Shown: positions 43,756 to 53,270, numbered from the stretch's first letter. The stretch: 64,000 bases of DNA from Jeotgalibacillus sp. R-1-5s-1 (GCF_004405105.1 NZ_SORW01000002.1:466892-530891), one strand, 5' to 3'. Translations and numbers: made by a program. Notes: generated by a model from the sequence alone, not told the origin.

Positions 43756-44787
43756 TTAAAAGAAGTCAATAAAATCCTCAGGAGTCGCCTTTTTTATCCA
43801 GTCAGCCACTTTTATGTTGCTATCAGATCCTTTTGGACCGGCGGTTTCTTTGACTAAACGTTCATTGAGCCATCTCCCTGCTTCAAGCTCCTGAAAATAT
43901 ACAAGTTTTTCGATTTCGGGATCAGAGCTATATTGTTTCATATCAACGAGCTGTCCTGAGGTTTGTTCAACTTTCCAGGAGTTGCCCATTTTCGTCATCA
44001 GAATCGATATTTTCCCAACATGTTGTCCAAATGCACCCGGCTGAATCATCCATTTATCGTGGATTTTATTACAGACCAGCCGATGCTGGCGTCCAGTCAG
44101 CATCACATCAATCCCTTCAATCGATTGTGCAATTTCCAAGCCCTGATCCACTGCACCGGATTTATGGTCGCATGCTACATCATTCATTCCTCCATGATAA
44201 TTCAGGATCACGAGATCAGGCTTTTCTGTCTCATGAATAAACGGAATCCAGCGTTTCACTGCGTCGAATGCGTCTTCGTATAAGACATCATTTACAATAC
44301 AAGGCTCATGACCGCTTTCCCGGTAAGCTGTAATGCCGAGTATGGCGATCTTAACTCCTCTGATATTTTTGATCGTATACGGAAAACCGAAATAAGGCTC
44401 CTTTGTCACTTTATGAACAACATTAGCCGAGAGCCATGGAAAAAAGGAGCGGCTTACTGCCCTGCTGACACACGGTAACCCATAATCAAAGTCATGCTCA
44501 CCAATCACTGCTCCATCATAGCTCAGGTGATTCATAACGGATATAAGGGGGTTTGGCATATAGTCATTAAAATGTGCATAGTGAAAAGCAAGCGGACTTC
44601 CCTGAAGCATATCACCACTATCTAAAAGAAGAAGATCAGGATCTTTTTCTCTCTCCCTTTTGACAAATGAGCTGATCCTTGCCAATCCGTGAGATGCAGT
44701 TTTCAAACCCCAAACGGTGGCATCTCTGACATGCCCATGAACATCACTTGTTTGGAGAATCACAATTTCAGTCTGATCTGCTTTCAA
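43756..44787 (-). CDS. UshA-like metallophosphoesterase lacking the nucleotidase domain
   Basis: 343 residues with a calcineurin-like N-terminal domain. Metal ligands appear in TSDVHGHV, LLDSGDMLQGSP, IGEHDFDYG (His in place of the usual GNHEFD first residue), LNYHGGMN and LTGRQHR. Secreted 5'-nucleotidases of this family are 500-650 residues and have a second substrate domain; here it is absent and so is a signal peptide, suggesting a cytosolic phosphoesterase. The TTG start at 44787 has GGAGG eight bases upstream. Downstream of mtnE by 41 bp. Confidence 0.8.
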   Translation of the reverse strand: MKADQTEIVILQTSDVHGHVRDATVWGLKTASHGLARISSFVKREREKDPDLLLLDSGDMLQGSPLAFHYAHFNDYMPNPLISVMNHLSYDGAVIGEHDFDYGLPCVSRAVSRSFFPWLSANVVHKVTKEPYFGFPYTIKNIRGVKIAILGITAYRESGHEPCIVNDVLYEDAFDAVKRWIPFIHETEKPDLVILNYHGGMNDVACDHKSGAVDQGLEIAQSIEGIDVMLTGRQHRLVCNKIHDKWMIQPGAFGQHVGKISILMTKMGNSWKVEQTSGQLVDMKQYSSDPEIEKLVYFQELEAGRWLNERLVKETAGPKGSDSNIKVADWIKKATPEDFIDFF

Positions 44788-44828
44788 CCCTGATCCCTCC
44801 TCTTAATATGATTATGATCGTCTGATTA

Positions 44829-46013
44829 TTAATTTACCGTAGAGAAAACCCCGAGACGCTGAATGCGTTTTGCTGCTTCTTTAATCCGGTCTTCAGTCGC
44901 CAATAACGCCACTCTGACATAACCTTCTCCCGCTTCACCAAATCCGACACCAGGTGCTACTGCAACGTTGGCATGCTCCAGCAGATAATCACTGAATGAC
45001 TCAGAAGTAAAACCGTCCGGAACTTTAAACCAGGCAAAAAAAGAACCGTTTGGTGCTGTGACATCCCAGCCAGCTTCTGTGAAAGCCTGTACCATGACAT
45101 TTCTTCTGCTTTCGTAGATATCAGACAATTCAAGGGCGGGTTCATAAGATGCAATCAGCGCCTCTTCAGCAGCTTCCTGGACAGCACCAAACAAACTGAC
45201 ATGCAAATGGTCCTGCAAAACATTGATGGCCTCAATAACGGAAGGGTTGCCTACTGCAAAACCAACCCGCCAGCCCGCCATATTAAAAGTCTTTGACAAC
45301 GTGTAAATTTCAAGACCATTTTCCTTTGCTCCTTCAGCCTGCAGAAAACTCGGCGGTCTGATCCCATCAAACCCGATGGAGCCGTAGGCAAAATCGTGAA
45401 CGATACAAAGATCATGCTTTTCTGCAAACGCAATGGTCTCCTTGAAAAATGCTTCATCAGCAGTCGCTCCCGTTGGATTATTAGGATAATTAATAAAGAG
45501 TAAACGTGCTTTATCAGCAATATGCTCAGGAATTTTGCTGTAATCAGGAAGGAATTGATTCTCTTCTAATAAAGGCATCATATACATTTCAGCTTCCGCA
45601 AGCGATACCCCTGACCAGTAATCCGGATAACCCGGATCCGGAACAAGCACGATGTCCCCTGCATTCGCAAGGCATTGCGGCAGCTCCACAAGGCCAGCCT
45701 TGCCCCCAAATAGAACAGCCACTTCTGTTTCAGGATCAACTGAAACCCCGTACTCTCTTTCGTAAAAATCTGCAACAGCCTGATGGATGTATGGCATACC
45801 CCTGAATGGCGAGTATTTGTGGTTCAAAGGGTTTTCAGCTGCTTTCTGAAGCCTTTTTACAATATGGTCCGGTGTCGGAAGGTCCGGATTCCCCTGACCG
45901 AGGTTGATAATATCATGCCCTTCCTGAACTTTTTTCGCTACCTTCGAGGAAAGTTTGGCAAAAAACTGTTCCGGTAACTGATGAATTCTTGATGCTTTTT
46001 CAAATTTCTTCAC
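44829..46013 (-). CDS. mtnE: Glutamine-dependent aminotransferase of methionine salvage (MtnE, YkrV)
   Basis: PLP-dependent class I aminotransferase that makes methionine from 4-methylthio-2-oxobutyrate with glutamine as amino donor. 395 residues. PLP lysine in IYTLSKTFNMAGWRVG (about 235), NYPNNPTGA, and GKAGLVELPQC near 105. The GTG at 46013 has AGGAG seven bases before it; the longer frame to 46031 does not. Divergent from mtnU, whose product removes the 2-oxoglutaramate by-product. The other mtn genes are not in the window. Confidence 0.88.
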   Translation of the reverse strand: MKKFEKASRIHQLPEQFFAKLSSKVAKKVQEGHDIINLGQGNPDLPTPDHIVKRLQKAAENPLNHKYSPFRGMPYIHQAVADFYEREYGVSVDPETEVAVLFGGKAGLVELPQCLANAGDIVLVPDPGYPDYWSGVSLAEAEMYMMPLLEENQFLPDYSKIPEHIADKARLLFINYPNNPTGATADEAFFKETIAFAEKHDLCIVHDFAYGSIGFDGIRPPSFLQAEGAKENGLEIYTLSKTFNMAGWRVGFAVGNPSVIEAINVLQDHLHVSLFGAVQEAAEEALIASYEPALELSDIYESRRNVMVQAFTEAGWDVTAPNGSFFAWFKVPDGFTSESFSDYLLEHANVAVAPGVGFGEAGEGYVRVALLATEDRIKEAAKRIQRLGVFSTVN

Positions 46014-46106
46014 ATTGACACTCCTATCCACTTTCCAATCTTTGCTGTAAATGTTATAACGGAAAAGTGCGAATGTAAAGATTATTATGGAAAGCAGGTG
46101 GACGTT

Positions 46107-46883
46107 ATGAATATTGCCATTTTCCAGATGGATATCGTGTTTGGAAATCCTGAAAAAAATTATGAAAAGCTTTCAGAGTGGATGAAAAATATAAATGCTG
46201 ATGAGACTGATACGATCGTGCTACCGGAGCTCTGGACAACCGGATATGACCTTACCCGGCTGGATGAGATTGGGGACAAAGACGGGAAACAGACAACAGC
46301 GTTTCTGCAGAAAATTGCTAAATCCTATCAGGTTAATGTGATTGGAGGGTCTTTTGCCAAACAGACGGATGAGGGCGTTTTTAATACGATGATTGTTGTG
46401 GACAGAAACGGAGATCTTGTGCATGAGTACAGTAAGCTTCATCTGTTCAAACTAATGAACGAACATCATTTCCTTCAGCCCGGCAAGGATGAACCAGGCT
46501 TCCTTTTGGAAGGTACTGAGTTTGCCGGCTTCATCTGCTATGATATCCGCTTTCCGGAATGGATCAGGAAGCCGGTCTTATCGGGAGCAAAAGTAATTGT
46601 TGTATCAGCTGAATGGCCGTCTCCAAGAATTGATCACTGGCTGACGCTCCTTAAAGCACGTGCGATTGAGAATCAGTCATATGTGATTGCCTGCAACCGG
46701 GTTGGGTCGGATCCAGATAATGAATTTGGCGGCCGCTCCATCGTGATAGACCCCTGGGGAAAGGAAATCGCTATCGCTTCATATCAGGAAGAAATTTTGT
46801 ATGCTGAAATCGACTTGGAAGTGTCAAAGGAAGTCCGCAGTAGAATACCTGTTTTTGAAGATCGCAGACCTGATTTTTATTGA
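46107..46883 (+). CDS. mtnU: Omega-amidase, nitrilase superfamily (MtnU, YkrU)
   Basis: Carbon-nitrogen hydrolase of 258 residues with the Glu-Lys-Cys triad: Glu in VLPELWTTG (about 42), Lys in YSKLHLFK (about 113) and Cys in GFICYDIRFPEW (about 146). B. subtilis YkrU hydrolyses 2-oxoglutaramate produced by glutamine transamination, which fits the divergent partner mtnE. AGGTGG lies before ATG 46107; a GTG at 46098 is less likely. Ends in a shared terminator with the kinase gene. Confidence 0.88.
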   Translation: MNIAIFQMDIVFGNPEKNYEKLSEWMKNINADETDTIVLPELWTTGYDLTRLDEIGDKDGKQTTAFLQKIAKSYQVNVIGGSFAKQTDEGVFNTMIVVDRNGDLVHEYSKLHLFKLMNEHHFLQPGKDEPGFLLEGTEFAGFICYDIRFPEWIRKPVLSGAKVIVVSAEWPSPRIDHWLTLLKARAIENQSYVIACNRVGSDPDNEFGGRSIVIDPWGKEIAIASYQEEILYAEIDLEVSKEVRSRIPVFEDRRPDFY

Positions 46884-46900
46884 TCGTATAAATACACTGA

Positions 46901-46933
46901 AAAGCGGAATGATTTTTCTAATCATTCCACTTT
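46901..46933. terminator. Terminator between mtnU and the sensor kinase
   Basis: AAAGCGGAATGATT/AATCATTCCACTTT (one mismatch) with a five-base loop and T-run on the plus strand; serves the convergent genes. Confidence 0.85.
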
Positions 46934-46973
46934 TTTATGTGTGAAAATATAGAGTGTAACCAGCAGCGCTTTT

Positions 46974-48389
46974 TCAGTCAGCATCCAGCGGAAAAGTAAG
47001 GCTGAACTCAGTTCCTTCACCTTCCGTGCTTTTCACATCCACATAACCGCCATGTTCTTCAATGATTTTGAAGCTCACAGGCAGACCCAGCCCTGTTCCG
47101 TGTTCCTTTGTTGTATAAAACGGCTCATTCAGTTTTCCTAGTTTGTCTTCAGAAATTCCGCACCCATTGTCCCTTATTAAGACGACAACCTGCTCCTGAT
47201 GCTGTTCAATGTTAATCTGAATGATCCCCTTCTCTTCAATGGCTTCAATACCATTCTTAATCAGATTTATGACAACCTGCTTTAAACGATTCGGGTCTCC
47301 TTTTATGAAAGCGTTTTCACTCGAAGAGAGCATGTTAAGTTCAATGTCGTGCATGACAGCCTGCGGCTTCATAAGTTCGACTGAATCATGAATGATATCA
47401 TACAAATTGAACCTGATGGTCTTACTATCCTTTGGTTTCGCAAGCATCAAAAATTCTGTCATAATGGACTCTATTCGCTGTAGTTCAGATGTAATCACAT
47501 TAAAATACATTGAATGCTCATTTTTAAGGGCAGCTTCAAGCAACTGTATAAACCCTTTTAGAGATGTCATAGGATTTCTGATTTCGTGGGCAATACCAGC
47601 TGCGAGCTGACCGACAACTTTCAGGGTATCATTTCTGTCCACCTGATTTAAAATGCTCACAATCCCGGTGACATCACGAATCACGTACAAATCATAATCC
47701 TGATAAATACTTTCTGCCCTGCTGACTTCGTAATAACCGTCATTAAACGCGATCACACTGATTGATAATCTTTCAGGCCGATACATCCCCTGCTGCTGCT
47801 TAAATCTTTTAGTGTTAATGCTGTGGACATGTTGATCGATCAATTTTACCAAATCAAAAGAATCTTTATCCTGCTGGGAATGAAGCTGAAAAAGTTTTTC
47901 GGCAAAGCGGTTTGCTTTTACGATTTTGTGAAATTTATTCGTGATGATCAGTCCGTGGACAGATTTATCAAAAACGTGTGCAATCGTTTCCTGCTCAGCA
48001 TAGTCAAAAGCCGTTCCCTTTTTCAGGATCAGCATAAAAATATCTTGAAAATGCAAGGGTACAAAAGAAAACTCGATCAGCAAATCTTCTTTCCCATCCC
48101 TTTGAATTTTCAGTAGGTATTCACTTTCCTTTTTAATATTCACACAGCTCCGGAGCCATGCAGTGCTTTTTGTATCCATTAATTGAAACAGGTTTCGTCC
48201 CTGAGCCCAATAATCTGCAAATTCATGCTTAGTGGTAGAATTCACAAAAAGAATATTGCCTTTTTGATTAAAAAGAATGGCACTTTCTTTCATATGGTGT
48301 AAAATCGTCTTGGCGATTGAAAGTTCATTCCCGTTATTCAGGAGGTTTTGATCAGTTTCCTGCTGATCTATTCTTTTGGATAATCGCAT
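46974..48389 (-). CDS. PAS-containing sporulation-type sensor histidine kinase (KinE-like)
   Basis: Soluble histidine kinase of 471 residues with two PAS-like regions (about 30-125 and 135-245), a DHp domain with the phospho-accepting His in GQLAAGIAHEIRNPMTSLKGF (about 265), and a HATPase domain (N box NLIKNGIEAI, G1 DNGCGI, G2 GTGLGLPVS). No membrane helix, as in KinA and KinE, which phosphorylate Spo0F. No response regulator is adjacent (orphan), which fits a phosphorelay kinase. ATG after GAGGG. B. subtilis kinE has mtn neighbours, supporting the comparison. Confidence 0.85.
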   Translation of the reverse strand: MRLSKRIDQQETDQNLLNNGNELSIAKTILHHMKESAILFNQKGNILFVNSTTKHEFADYWAQGRNLFQLMDTKSTAWLRSCVNIKKESEYLLKIQRDGKEDLLIEFSFVPLHFQDIFMLILKKGTAFDYAEQETIAHVFDKSVHGLIITNKFHKIVKANRFAEKLFQLHSQQDKDSFDLVKLIDQHVHSINTKRFKQQQGMYRPERLSISVIAFNDGYYEVSRAESIYQDYDLYVIRDVTGIVSILNQVDRNDTLKVVGQLAAGIAHEIRNPMTSLKGFIQLLEAALKNEHSMYFNVITSELQRIESIMTEFLMLAKPKDSKTIRFNLYDIIHDSVELMKPQAVMHDIELNMLSSSENAFIKGDPNRLKQVVINLIKNGIEAIEEKGIIQINIEQHQEQVVVLIRDNGCGISEDKLGKLNEPFYTTKEHGTGLGLPVSFKIIEEHGGYVDVKSTEGEGTEFSLTFPLDAD

Positions 48390-48513
48390 GTTAATCCCTC
48401 ATTTTCACTAAAGATACTATCCTGATTAGGATTTATGCCAATTTCACCAGATTTATTCTTACGGTAAACGGGTAATGAAACAAAATGACTAGCAAAGAAG
48501 AGTGGTGATTTAT

Positions 48514-49536
48514 ATGTCCAGTCGTGATTATTTTTTTGATAACGCCAAGTTTTTGTTAATCTTTCTAGTGGTGTTTGGTCACGCTATTCAAAGTATTACG
48601 CAGGAGGATCCCCTTTTAATGGGGGTTTACCAGACAATTTACTTTTTTCACATGCCAGCATTCATCCTGATTGCCGGCTATTTCGCAAAAGGTGTCTATA
48701 AAAGCGGTCTGCTTTTTAAACTATTTAAAAAGCTGATTATTCCGTATCTGATCTTTCAGGTCATTTATTCAGTTTATTACTATTTCCTTAGAAATGAGCA
48801 AAACCTTGAAATTGACCCACTGAACCCTCAGTGGTCCCTCTGGTTTCTAATCAGCATGTTTTTCTGGAGTCTGCTTTTGCTATTGTTCAACCATGTCCTT
48901 AAGCTTAAGCCGAAAATCGCTATGCTGACCAGTATAATCATTGGACTGTTAATCGGGTTTGTAAATGATTATTCGTCCGTACTGAGTTTATCGAGAACTT
49001 TTGTGTTCTTCCCGTTTTTCCTGGCAGGATTTTACCTTGACCGGTCGTTTTTCACCCGTATTAAATCAAGAAATCTAAAGCTCGTTTCTGCCTTTTCACT
49101 TGTTGTCGCTTTTTTATTTATGATTGTGCTTCCGGAATTCAGCAGCAGGTGGCTGTTCGGTTCTCATTCATACGAGGACCTTGGCATGCCGATTGAAACA
49201 AGCCCGCTGCTGAGATTAAGCGTTTATGCAATGAGCTTTTATCTGACAGCAGCTTTCTTTTCACTGGCACCGGAATCAAAAACCTTTTTCACGAAGTGGG
49301 GGGTTAATACGCTATACGTTTACCTCTTCCACGGGTTTATTATTCAATTGTACAGGGAGAGCGGAATCGATTTAATCGTTAATCCATATCTGTCCCTTGT
49401 CATTATCCTTGCAGCGTCCATTGCCCTGACGATCATCCTATCCTCAAAATGGGTGGCGGCAATCAGCCAGCCTATCGTAGAGCTTAGGGCAGCAAGAGCG
49501 CGAAAACTTTTAGTTAAAAAGCCTGATGTGAAATAG
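48514..49536 (+). CDS. Acyltransferase-3-like membrane protein (YkrP-like)
   Basis: 341 residues with about ten hydrophobic segments. The N-terminal YFFDNAKFLLIFLVVFGH block carries the conserved His of acyltransferase 3 / fucose 4-O-acetylase relatives. Predicted to O-acetylate an extracytoplasmic glycan or small molecule; the acceptor is unknown. The ATG at 48514 is preferred over the GTG at 48502. It has its own terminator. B. subtilis ykrP, next to kinE, encodes the same kind of protein. Confidence 0.8.
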   Translation: MSSRDYFFDNAKFLLIFLVVFGHAIQSITQEDPLLMGVYQTIYFFHMPAFILIAGYFAKGVYKSGLLFKLFKKLIIPYLIFQVIYSVYYYFLRNEQNLEIDPLNPQWSLWFLISMFFWSLLLLLFNHVLKLKPKIAMLTSIIIGLLIGFVNDYSSVLSLSRTFVFFPFFLAGFYLDRSFFTRIKSRNLKLVSAFSLVVAFLFMIVLPEFSSRWLFGSHSYEDLGMPIETSPLLRLSVYAMSFYLTAAFFSLAPESKTFFTKWGVNTLYVYLFHGFIIQLYRESGIDLIVNPYLSLVIILAASIALTIILSSKWVAAISQPIVELRAARARKLLVKKPDVK

Positions 49537-49559
49537 CGGCATAATAAGCCGCTATTCAC
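49528..49559 (+). terminator. Terminator of the acyltransferase-like gene
   Basis: GTGAAATAGCGGC/GCCGCTATTCAC (one bulged A), seven-base loop, then ATTTTTTCC. The stem includes the stop codon. Confidence 0.85.
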
Positions 49560-49705
49560 ATTTTTTCCTATTTTAACATCAGATGAGGAAAAAATAAACA
49601 GTCATTAATAAAAACATTCATTATAAAGAACGATCCTCCCTCCCATTGTCCCCAATGCACTCCTCGTGTAAAATAAGAGCGTATTGCCAAAAAAGGAGTC
49701 TTCAA

Positions 49706-51427
49706 ATGAAAATTGTACTATCCACATTAAATGCTAAATATATTCACACAAACCTTGCCATCCGCTACTTAAAAAGCTATTCCAAAAACTATCCGATCGA
49801 ATTGAAAGAATATACGATAAAAGATCCCCTGATTAATATTGTTTCAGATCTGTATTCCGGAAAACCCGATATACTCGGCTTCAGCTGTTATATATGGAAT
49901 ATTGAAGAAACGATCCAGGTCATTGAAATGTTTAGGAAAATCTCACCTGATACAAAAATAATCATTGGTGGTCCTGAAGTCTCCTATGACGTTCCCTATT
50001 GGCTGAAACGTCTTGACGGTAAGATCGATTACATCGCCGTTGGTGAAGGTGAAGAAACTTTCAACCAATTGCTCGAACACCTTCATGGGAAGCTGACGCT
50101 TGATGAGGTAAATGGCATTGCCTATCTTAAGGAAGGTAAAGTAAAAGTTCACCCTCAAACAAATAAAATCAATCTGAAGGAGCTGCCTTCTCCATTCAGG
50201 TTTGAAGAGGATCTTCCTCACTTATCAAAAAGGATTACGTATGTTGAAACGAGCAGAGGCTGTCCGTTCCAGTGCCAGTTCTGTTTGTCATCGATTGAAG
50301 TCGGTGTACGTTATTTTGATCGTGAAGCGATGAAAGAAGAGATTCGTTTTCTTATGAATAACGGGGCAAAAATCATTAAGTTTGTTGACCGGACTTTTAA
50401 CATCAGCCGAAGCTATGCACTTGAAATGTTTGATTTCCTGATCAAAGAACACCTGCCCGGAACTGTCTTTCAATTTGAAATCACAGCAGATATTATGCGT
50501 CCTGAAGTGATTCAATATCTTAATGATCATGCTCCAACCGGTCTTTTCCGTTTTGAAATCGGTGTTCAATCAACGAATGATGAAACAAATGAGCTTGTAA
50601 AACGGAAACAGAATTTCGAAAAACTGAAAAGAACTGTTACGATGGTGCGTGATGGCGGAAAAATTGATCAGCACCTTGATTTAATTGCCGGCTTACCCGA
50701 AGAGGATTATGATTCTTTTAAAAAGACCTTCAATGATGTATTTGCTATGAAACCGGAAGAACTTCAGCTTGGATTTTTAAAAATGCTTCGGGGAACCGGT
50801 TTGAGAATTAACGCAGCCAGTCATGATTATGTTTATATGGACCATGCACCTTATGAAATTCTGAAGAATAATTGTCTGTCGTTTGATGATATGATCCGAA
50901 TAAAACATGTTGAAGACGTTCTTGAGAAGTACTGGAATGATCACAGAATGGATGAGACGATCCACTACCTTACATCGGAAGTATTTGATACTCCGTTTGA
51001 TTTCTTTCAGGATTTCGGGACATTCTGGGATCGTCAGGGGTGGGCAAGGATCGGACACCAGCTTGAGGATCTTTTTATCAGACTTCACACATTCCTGAAA
51101 ACGGCCAAACCTGACGCTGTACCATACACTGAACATCTGATGAAAAAAGATTATCTGATGAATCAAAAACAAAAGCCGCGTAAAGCATGGTGGAGCAAGC
51201 CGGAAAATGAAGATTGGCAAAAAGAACTGTACGGGCTGCTAACCGATCAGCCGTCCATTGCAGGATCCGCCTTTGAACAACTTAGCCTTAACCAAAAAGA
51301 GCTCCATAAGCATACTGTTCTTGAAAAAGGGTTTAATCATCAATACCTTCTTGCTTATTATCCGCCTCAGGGCACAGTAATGATATTTGAATTTGAGTAC
51401 AATACAAGTAAACTTAAAACCATATAA
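49706..51427 (+). CDS. B12-binding radical SAM protein (DUF4080 type)
   Basis: 573 residues. An N-terminal cobalamin-binding-like Rossmann domain (about 1-130, with GFSCYIWN and IIGGPEVS), a radical SAM domain with CxxxCxxC (Cys186, Cys190, Cys193 in SRGCPFQCQFC), and a C-terminal DUF4080-like extension (about 440-573). Expected to use a 4Fe-4S cluster and SAM, possibly for methylation or ring chemistry; the substrate is unknown. The frame extends to 49646, but AAAGGAG sits seven bases before ATG 49706. Monocistronic with a strong terminator. Confidence 0.85.
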   Translation: MKIVLSTLNAKYIHTNLAIRYLKSYSKNYPIELKEYTIKDPLINIVSDLYSGKPDILGFSCYIWNIEETIQVIEMFRKISPDTKIIIGGPEVSYDVPYWLKRLDGKIDYIAVGEGEETFNQLLEHLHGKLTLDEVNGIAYLKEGKVKVHPQTNKINLKELPSPFRFEEDLPHLSKRITYVETSRGCPFQCQFCLSSIEVGVRYFDREAMKEEIRFLMNNGAKIIKFVDRTFNISRSYALEMFDFLIKEHLPGTVFQFEITADIMRPEVIQYLNDHAPTGLFRFEIGVQSTNDETNELVKRKQNFEKLKRTVTMVRDGGKIDQHLDLIAGLPEEDYDSFKKTFNDVFAMKPEELQLGFLKMLRGTGLRINAASHDYVYMDHAPYEILKNNCLSFDDMIRIKHVEDVLEKYWNDHRMDETIHYLTSEVFDTPFDFFQDFGTFWDRQGWARIGHQLEDLFIRLHTFLKTAKPDAVPYTEHLMKKDYLMNQKQKPRKAWWSKPENEDWQKELYGLLTDQPSIAGSAFEQLSLNQKELHKHTVLEKGFNHQYLLAYYPPQGTVMIFEFEYNTSKLKTI

Positions 51428-51449
51428 CTTTATGGAAATGACTCATATT

Positions 51450-51485
51450 AAACAGGGGGAGACAAAATACTGTCTCCCCCTGTTT
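51450..51485 (+). terminator. Terminator of the radical SAM gene
   Basis: AAACAGGGGGAGACA/TGTCTCCCCCTGTTT, a 15-bp perfect stem with six-base loop and following TTAAAT. Confidence 0.92.
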
Positions 51486-51571
51486 TAAATCCCAGCAATT
51501 ATAATGTAAAAAGCATTTCCTTCCAAACATTAGATTTACTGTAAAATTCACTCACGATTCAACTCTAAAAA

Positions 51572-51686
51572 GTGCAGGCGACATCCGTAGACTCCTGCGG
51601 CAGAGAAGCGACAGGTGAGACAGCGTAGTGCGTAGCACTAGCTGGCTCACCGCGCGGCCGCGGAAAGCGAAGGATGTCGCCTGCAC
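51572..51686. repeat. Interspersed palindromic element, full 115-bp copy, reverse orientation
   Basis: Arms GTGCAGGCGACATCC (51572-51586) and GGATGTCGCCTGCAC (51672-51686), perfect complements. In the reverse complement: inner helix GCGGC/GCCGC and central hairpin GGTGAG/CTCACC, CAGC/GCTG, AGTGC/GCACT. The tip pair is AGTGC/GCACT where other copies have AATGC/GCATT, a compensated change. Lies between convergent genes. Confidence 0.9.
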
Positions 51687-51706
51687 GATTATAAAAACTT
51701 TAAAAG

Positions 51707-53056
51707 TTAACCAATAATAACCCGCTCTTTTGGATAATGGAATTTTTCTTTTTTATTATTTCCTCCAATCATAAAGAGGAAGGAAATCAGTCCTACACGC
51801 CCAACAAACATGAGAATCATTAAAATAAACTTACTTGGCGTAGAGAGTGATGGCGTAATACCCATCGACATACCGGAAGTTCCGAAAGCAGAGGTGACTT
51901 CAAAAATGACTGAAATCAGACTTTGCTCTTCAAAAATCATAATAAGAAGAATGGAAAGCATCGACATTGTTGTCGCCAGAATAATCACAACGTAGGACCT
52001 GAACACATCAATCAGATGAATTTCACGCCCAAAAACCTGAATCTGTTCTCGCCCTCTTGAAAAATTAACCAAAAACAAGACGGCGATGGCAAGAGTTGTA
52101 GTCCGAATCCCTCCACCAACGGAGCTTGGTGAAGCACCGATGAACATTAACAGACTTAAAACAAGCTGAGTGGGCTCTGAAAACGTACTGACATCAAGCG
52201 TGGTGAGACCGCCAGACCTTGTCGAAACTGAATGGAACAAGGAATAAAAGAAAGCCTCGTGCCAGCTGACATCAGCAAATCTCTTATTATACTCGATAAT
52301 AAAAATTAAAACCGTTCCAATAACGAGCAGGATTCCAAATGTGAGTGTGGTAAGTTTCGTAAAAAGTGAAAAACGGAAATGTCCTGATTTATTCGATAAA
52401 AACTGTTTTAGTTCAATCAATACAGGAAACCCAATCGCGCCCAGAATGATTAAAAAAATCGTGATAACCTGTACAAAATAGTCGTTAGCATAAGGAACAA
52501 GTGATTCTCCTGTGATATCGAATCCACCATTAGTCGTAGCAGATACAGAGGCAAAAAGCCCATGCAGCAGCGCTTCTCTCCAGGTATCGTAAAATTGAGT
52601 GAAATACACACTCAGAAATAAAGCGCCAATTGCTTCAATCAACAGCAGGATTTTGATAATCTCAATAATCAGCTTCACGACGCCGGATAAATTGTATTGA
52701 TTGTGGTCGACCATGATCAGCTGTCTCTCACGAAGACCGATTCTCTTCCCGATCAGGAGCCAAACGAAGGTTCCAAGAGACATTATCCCGATTCCCCCAA
52801 GTTGAAGGATCAGCATGACCATAACAATACCAAACACTGTATACTCTTCAGATATAGATATTACCGTCAGGCCCGTTACACTAACCGCGCTCACAGCCGT
52901 AAATAATGAATCAATTAATGATACTTCCTGTCCCGGCTTATGCACACCAGGCAGCCTCAGCAATGCAAATGACAAACTGATTGCAAAGAAGTAATACGCC
53001 ACAATCAATTGAGCAGGTTTCAGCATTCTGATTCTGTTTTTAAACCTTTGCCACAT
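51707..53056 (-). CDS. ktrD: Ktr potassium transporter membrane subunit KtrD
   Basis: TrkH/KtrB-family potassium channel subunit of 449 residues with four membrane-pore-membrane repeats. Selectivity-filter glycines are seen in SVSVTGLT, SATTNGGFD, STRSGGLTT and AFGTSGMS. It works with a cytosolic RCK subunit; ktrC is at the left edge of the window, 51 kb away, as KtrC and KtrD are unlinked in B. subtilis. ATG after AAAGGA. The neighbouring kinase and sigI genes match the ykrM (ktrD) location. Confidence 0.92.
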   Translation of the reverse strand: MWQRFKNRIRMLKPAQLIVAYYFFAISLSFALLRLPGVHKPGQEVSLIDSLFTAVSAVSVTGLTVISISEEYTVFGIVMVMLILQLGGIGIMSLGTFVWLLIGKRIGLRERQLIMVDHNQYNLSGVVKLIIEIIKILLLIEAIGALFLSVYFTQFYDTWREALLHGLFASVSATTNGGFDITGESLVPYANDYFVQVITIFLIILGAIGFPVLIELKQFLSNKSGHFRFSLFTKLTTLTFGILLVIGTVLIFIIEYNKRFADVSWHEAFFYSLFHSVSTRSGGLTTLDVSTFSEPTQLVLSLLMFIGASPSSVGGGIRTTTLAIAVLFLVNFSRGREQIQVFGREIHLIDVFRSYVVIILATTMSMLSILLIMIFEEQSLISVIFEVTSAFGTSGMSMGITPSLSTPSKFILMILMFVGRVGLISFLFMIGGNNKKEKFHYPKERVIIG

Positions 53057-53270
53057 AATATAATTCCTTTCTGAACCCCAATAATAAAAAGCTGACCATC
53101 ATAAATTTAATCGTCTGACGAACATCAGACAGACCAGATGTATCATGTACTGCTCACTCTATCTTACAGGAACAAACCGTGCTGTAAAATCTATATTTAA
53201 GCTTATCTGATTTTCATGTGTATGGAAATGATTTTTCCATGTAGATTTTCTGAAAAGTAATTAGAAAAAG

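Noticed and set aside
46014..46106. SAM riboswitch between mtnE and mtnU
   Set aside because: Only 93 bases separate the start codons and no S-box core or terminator is visible.
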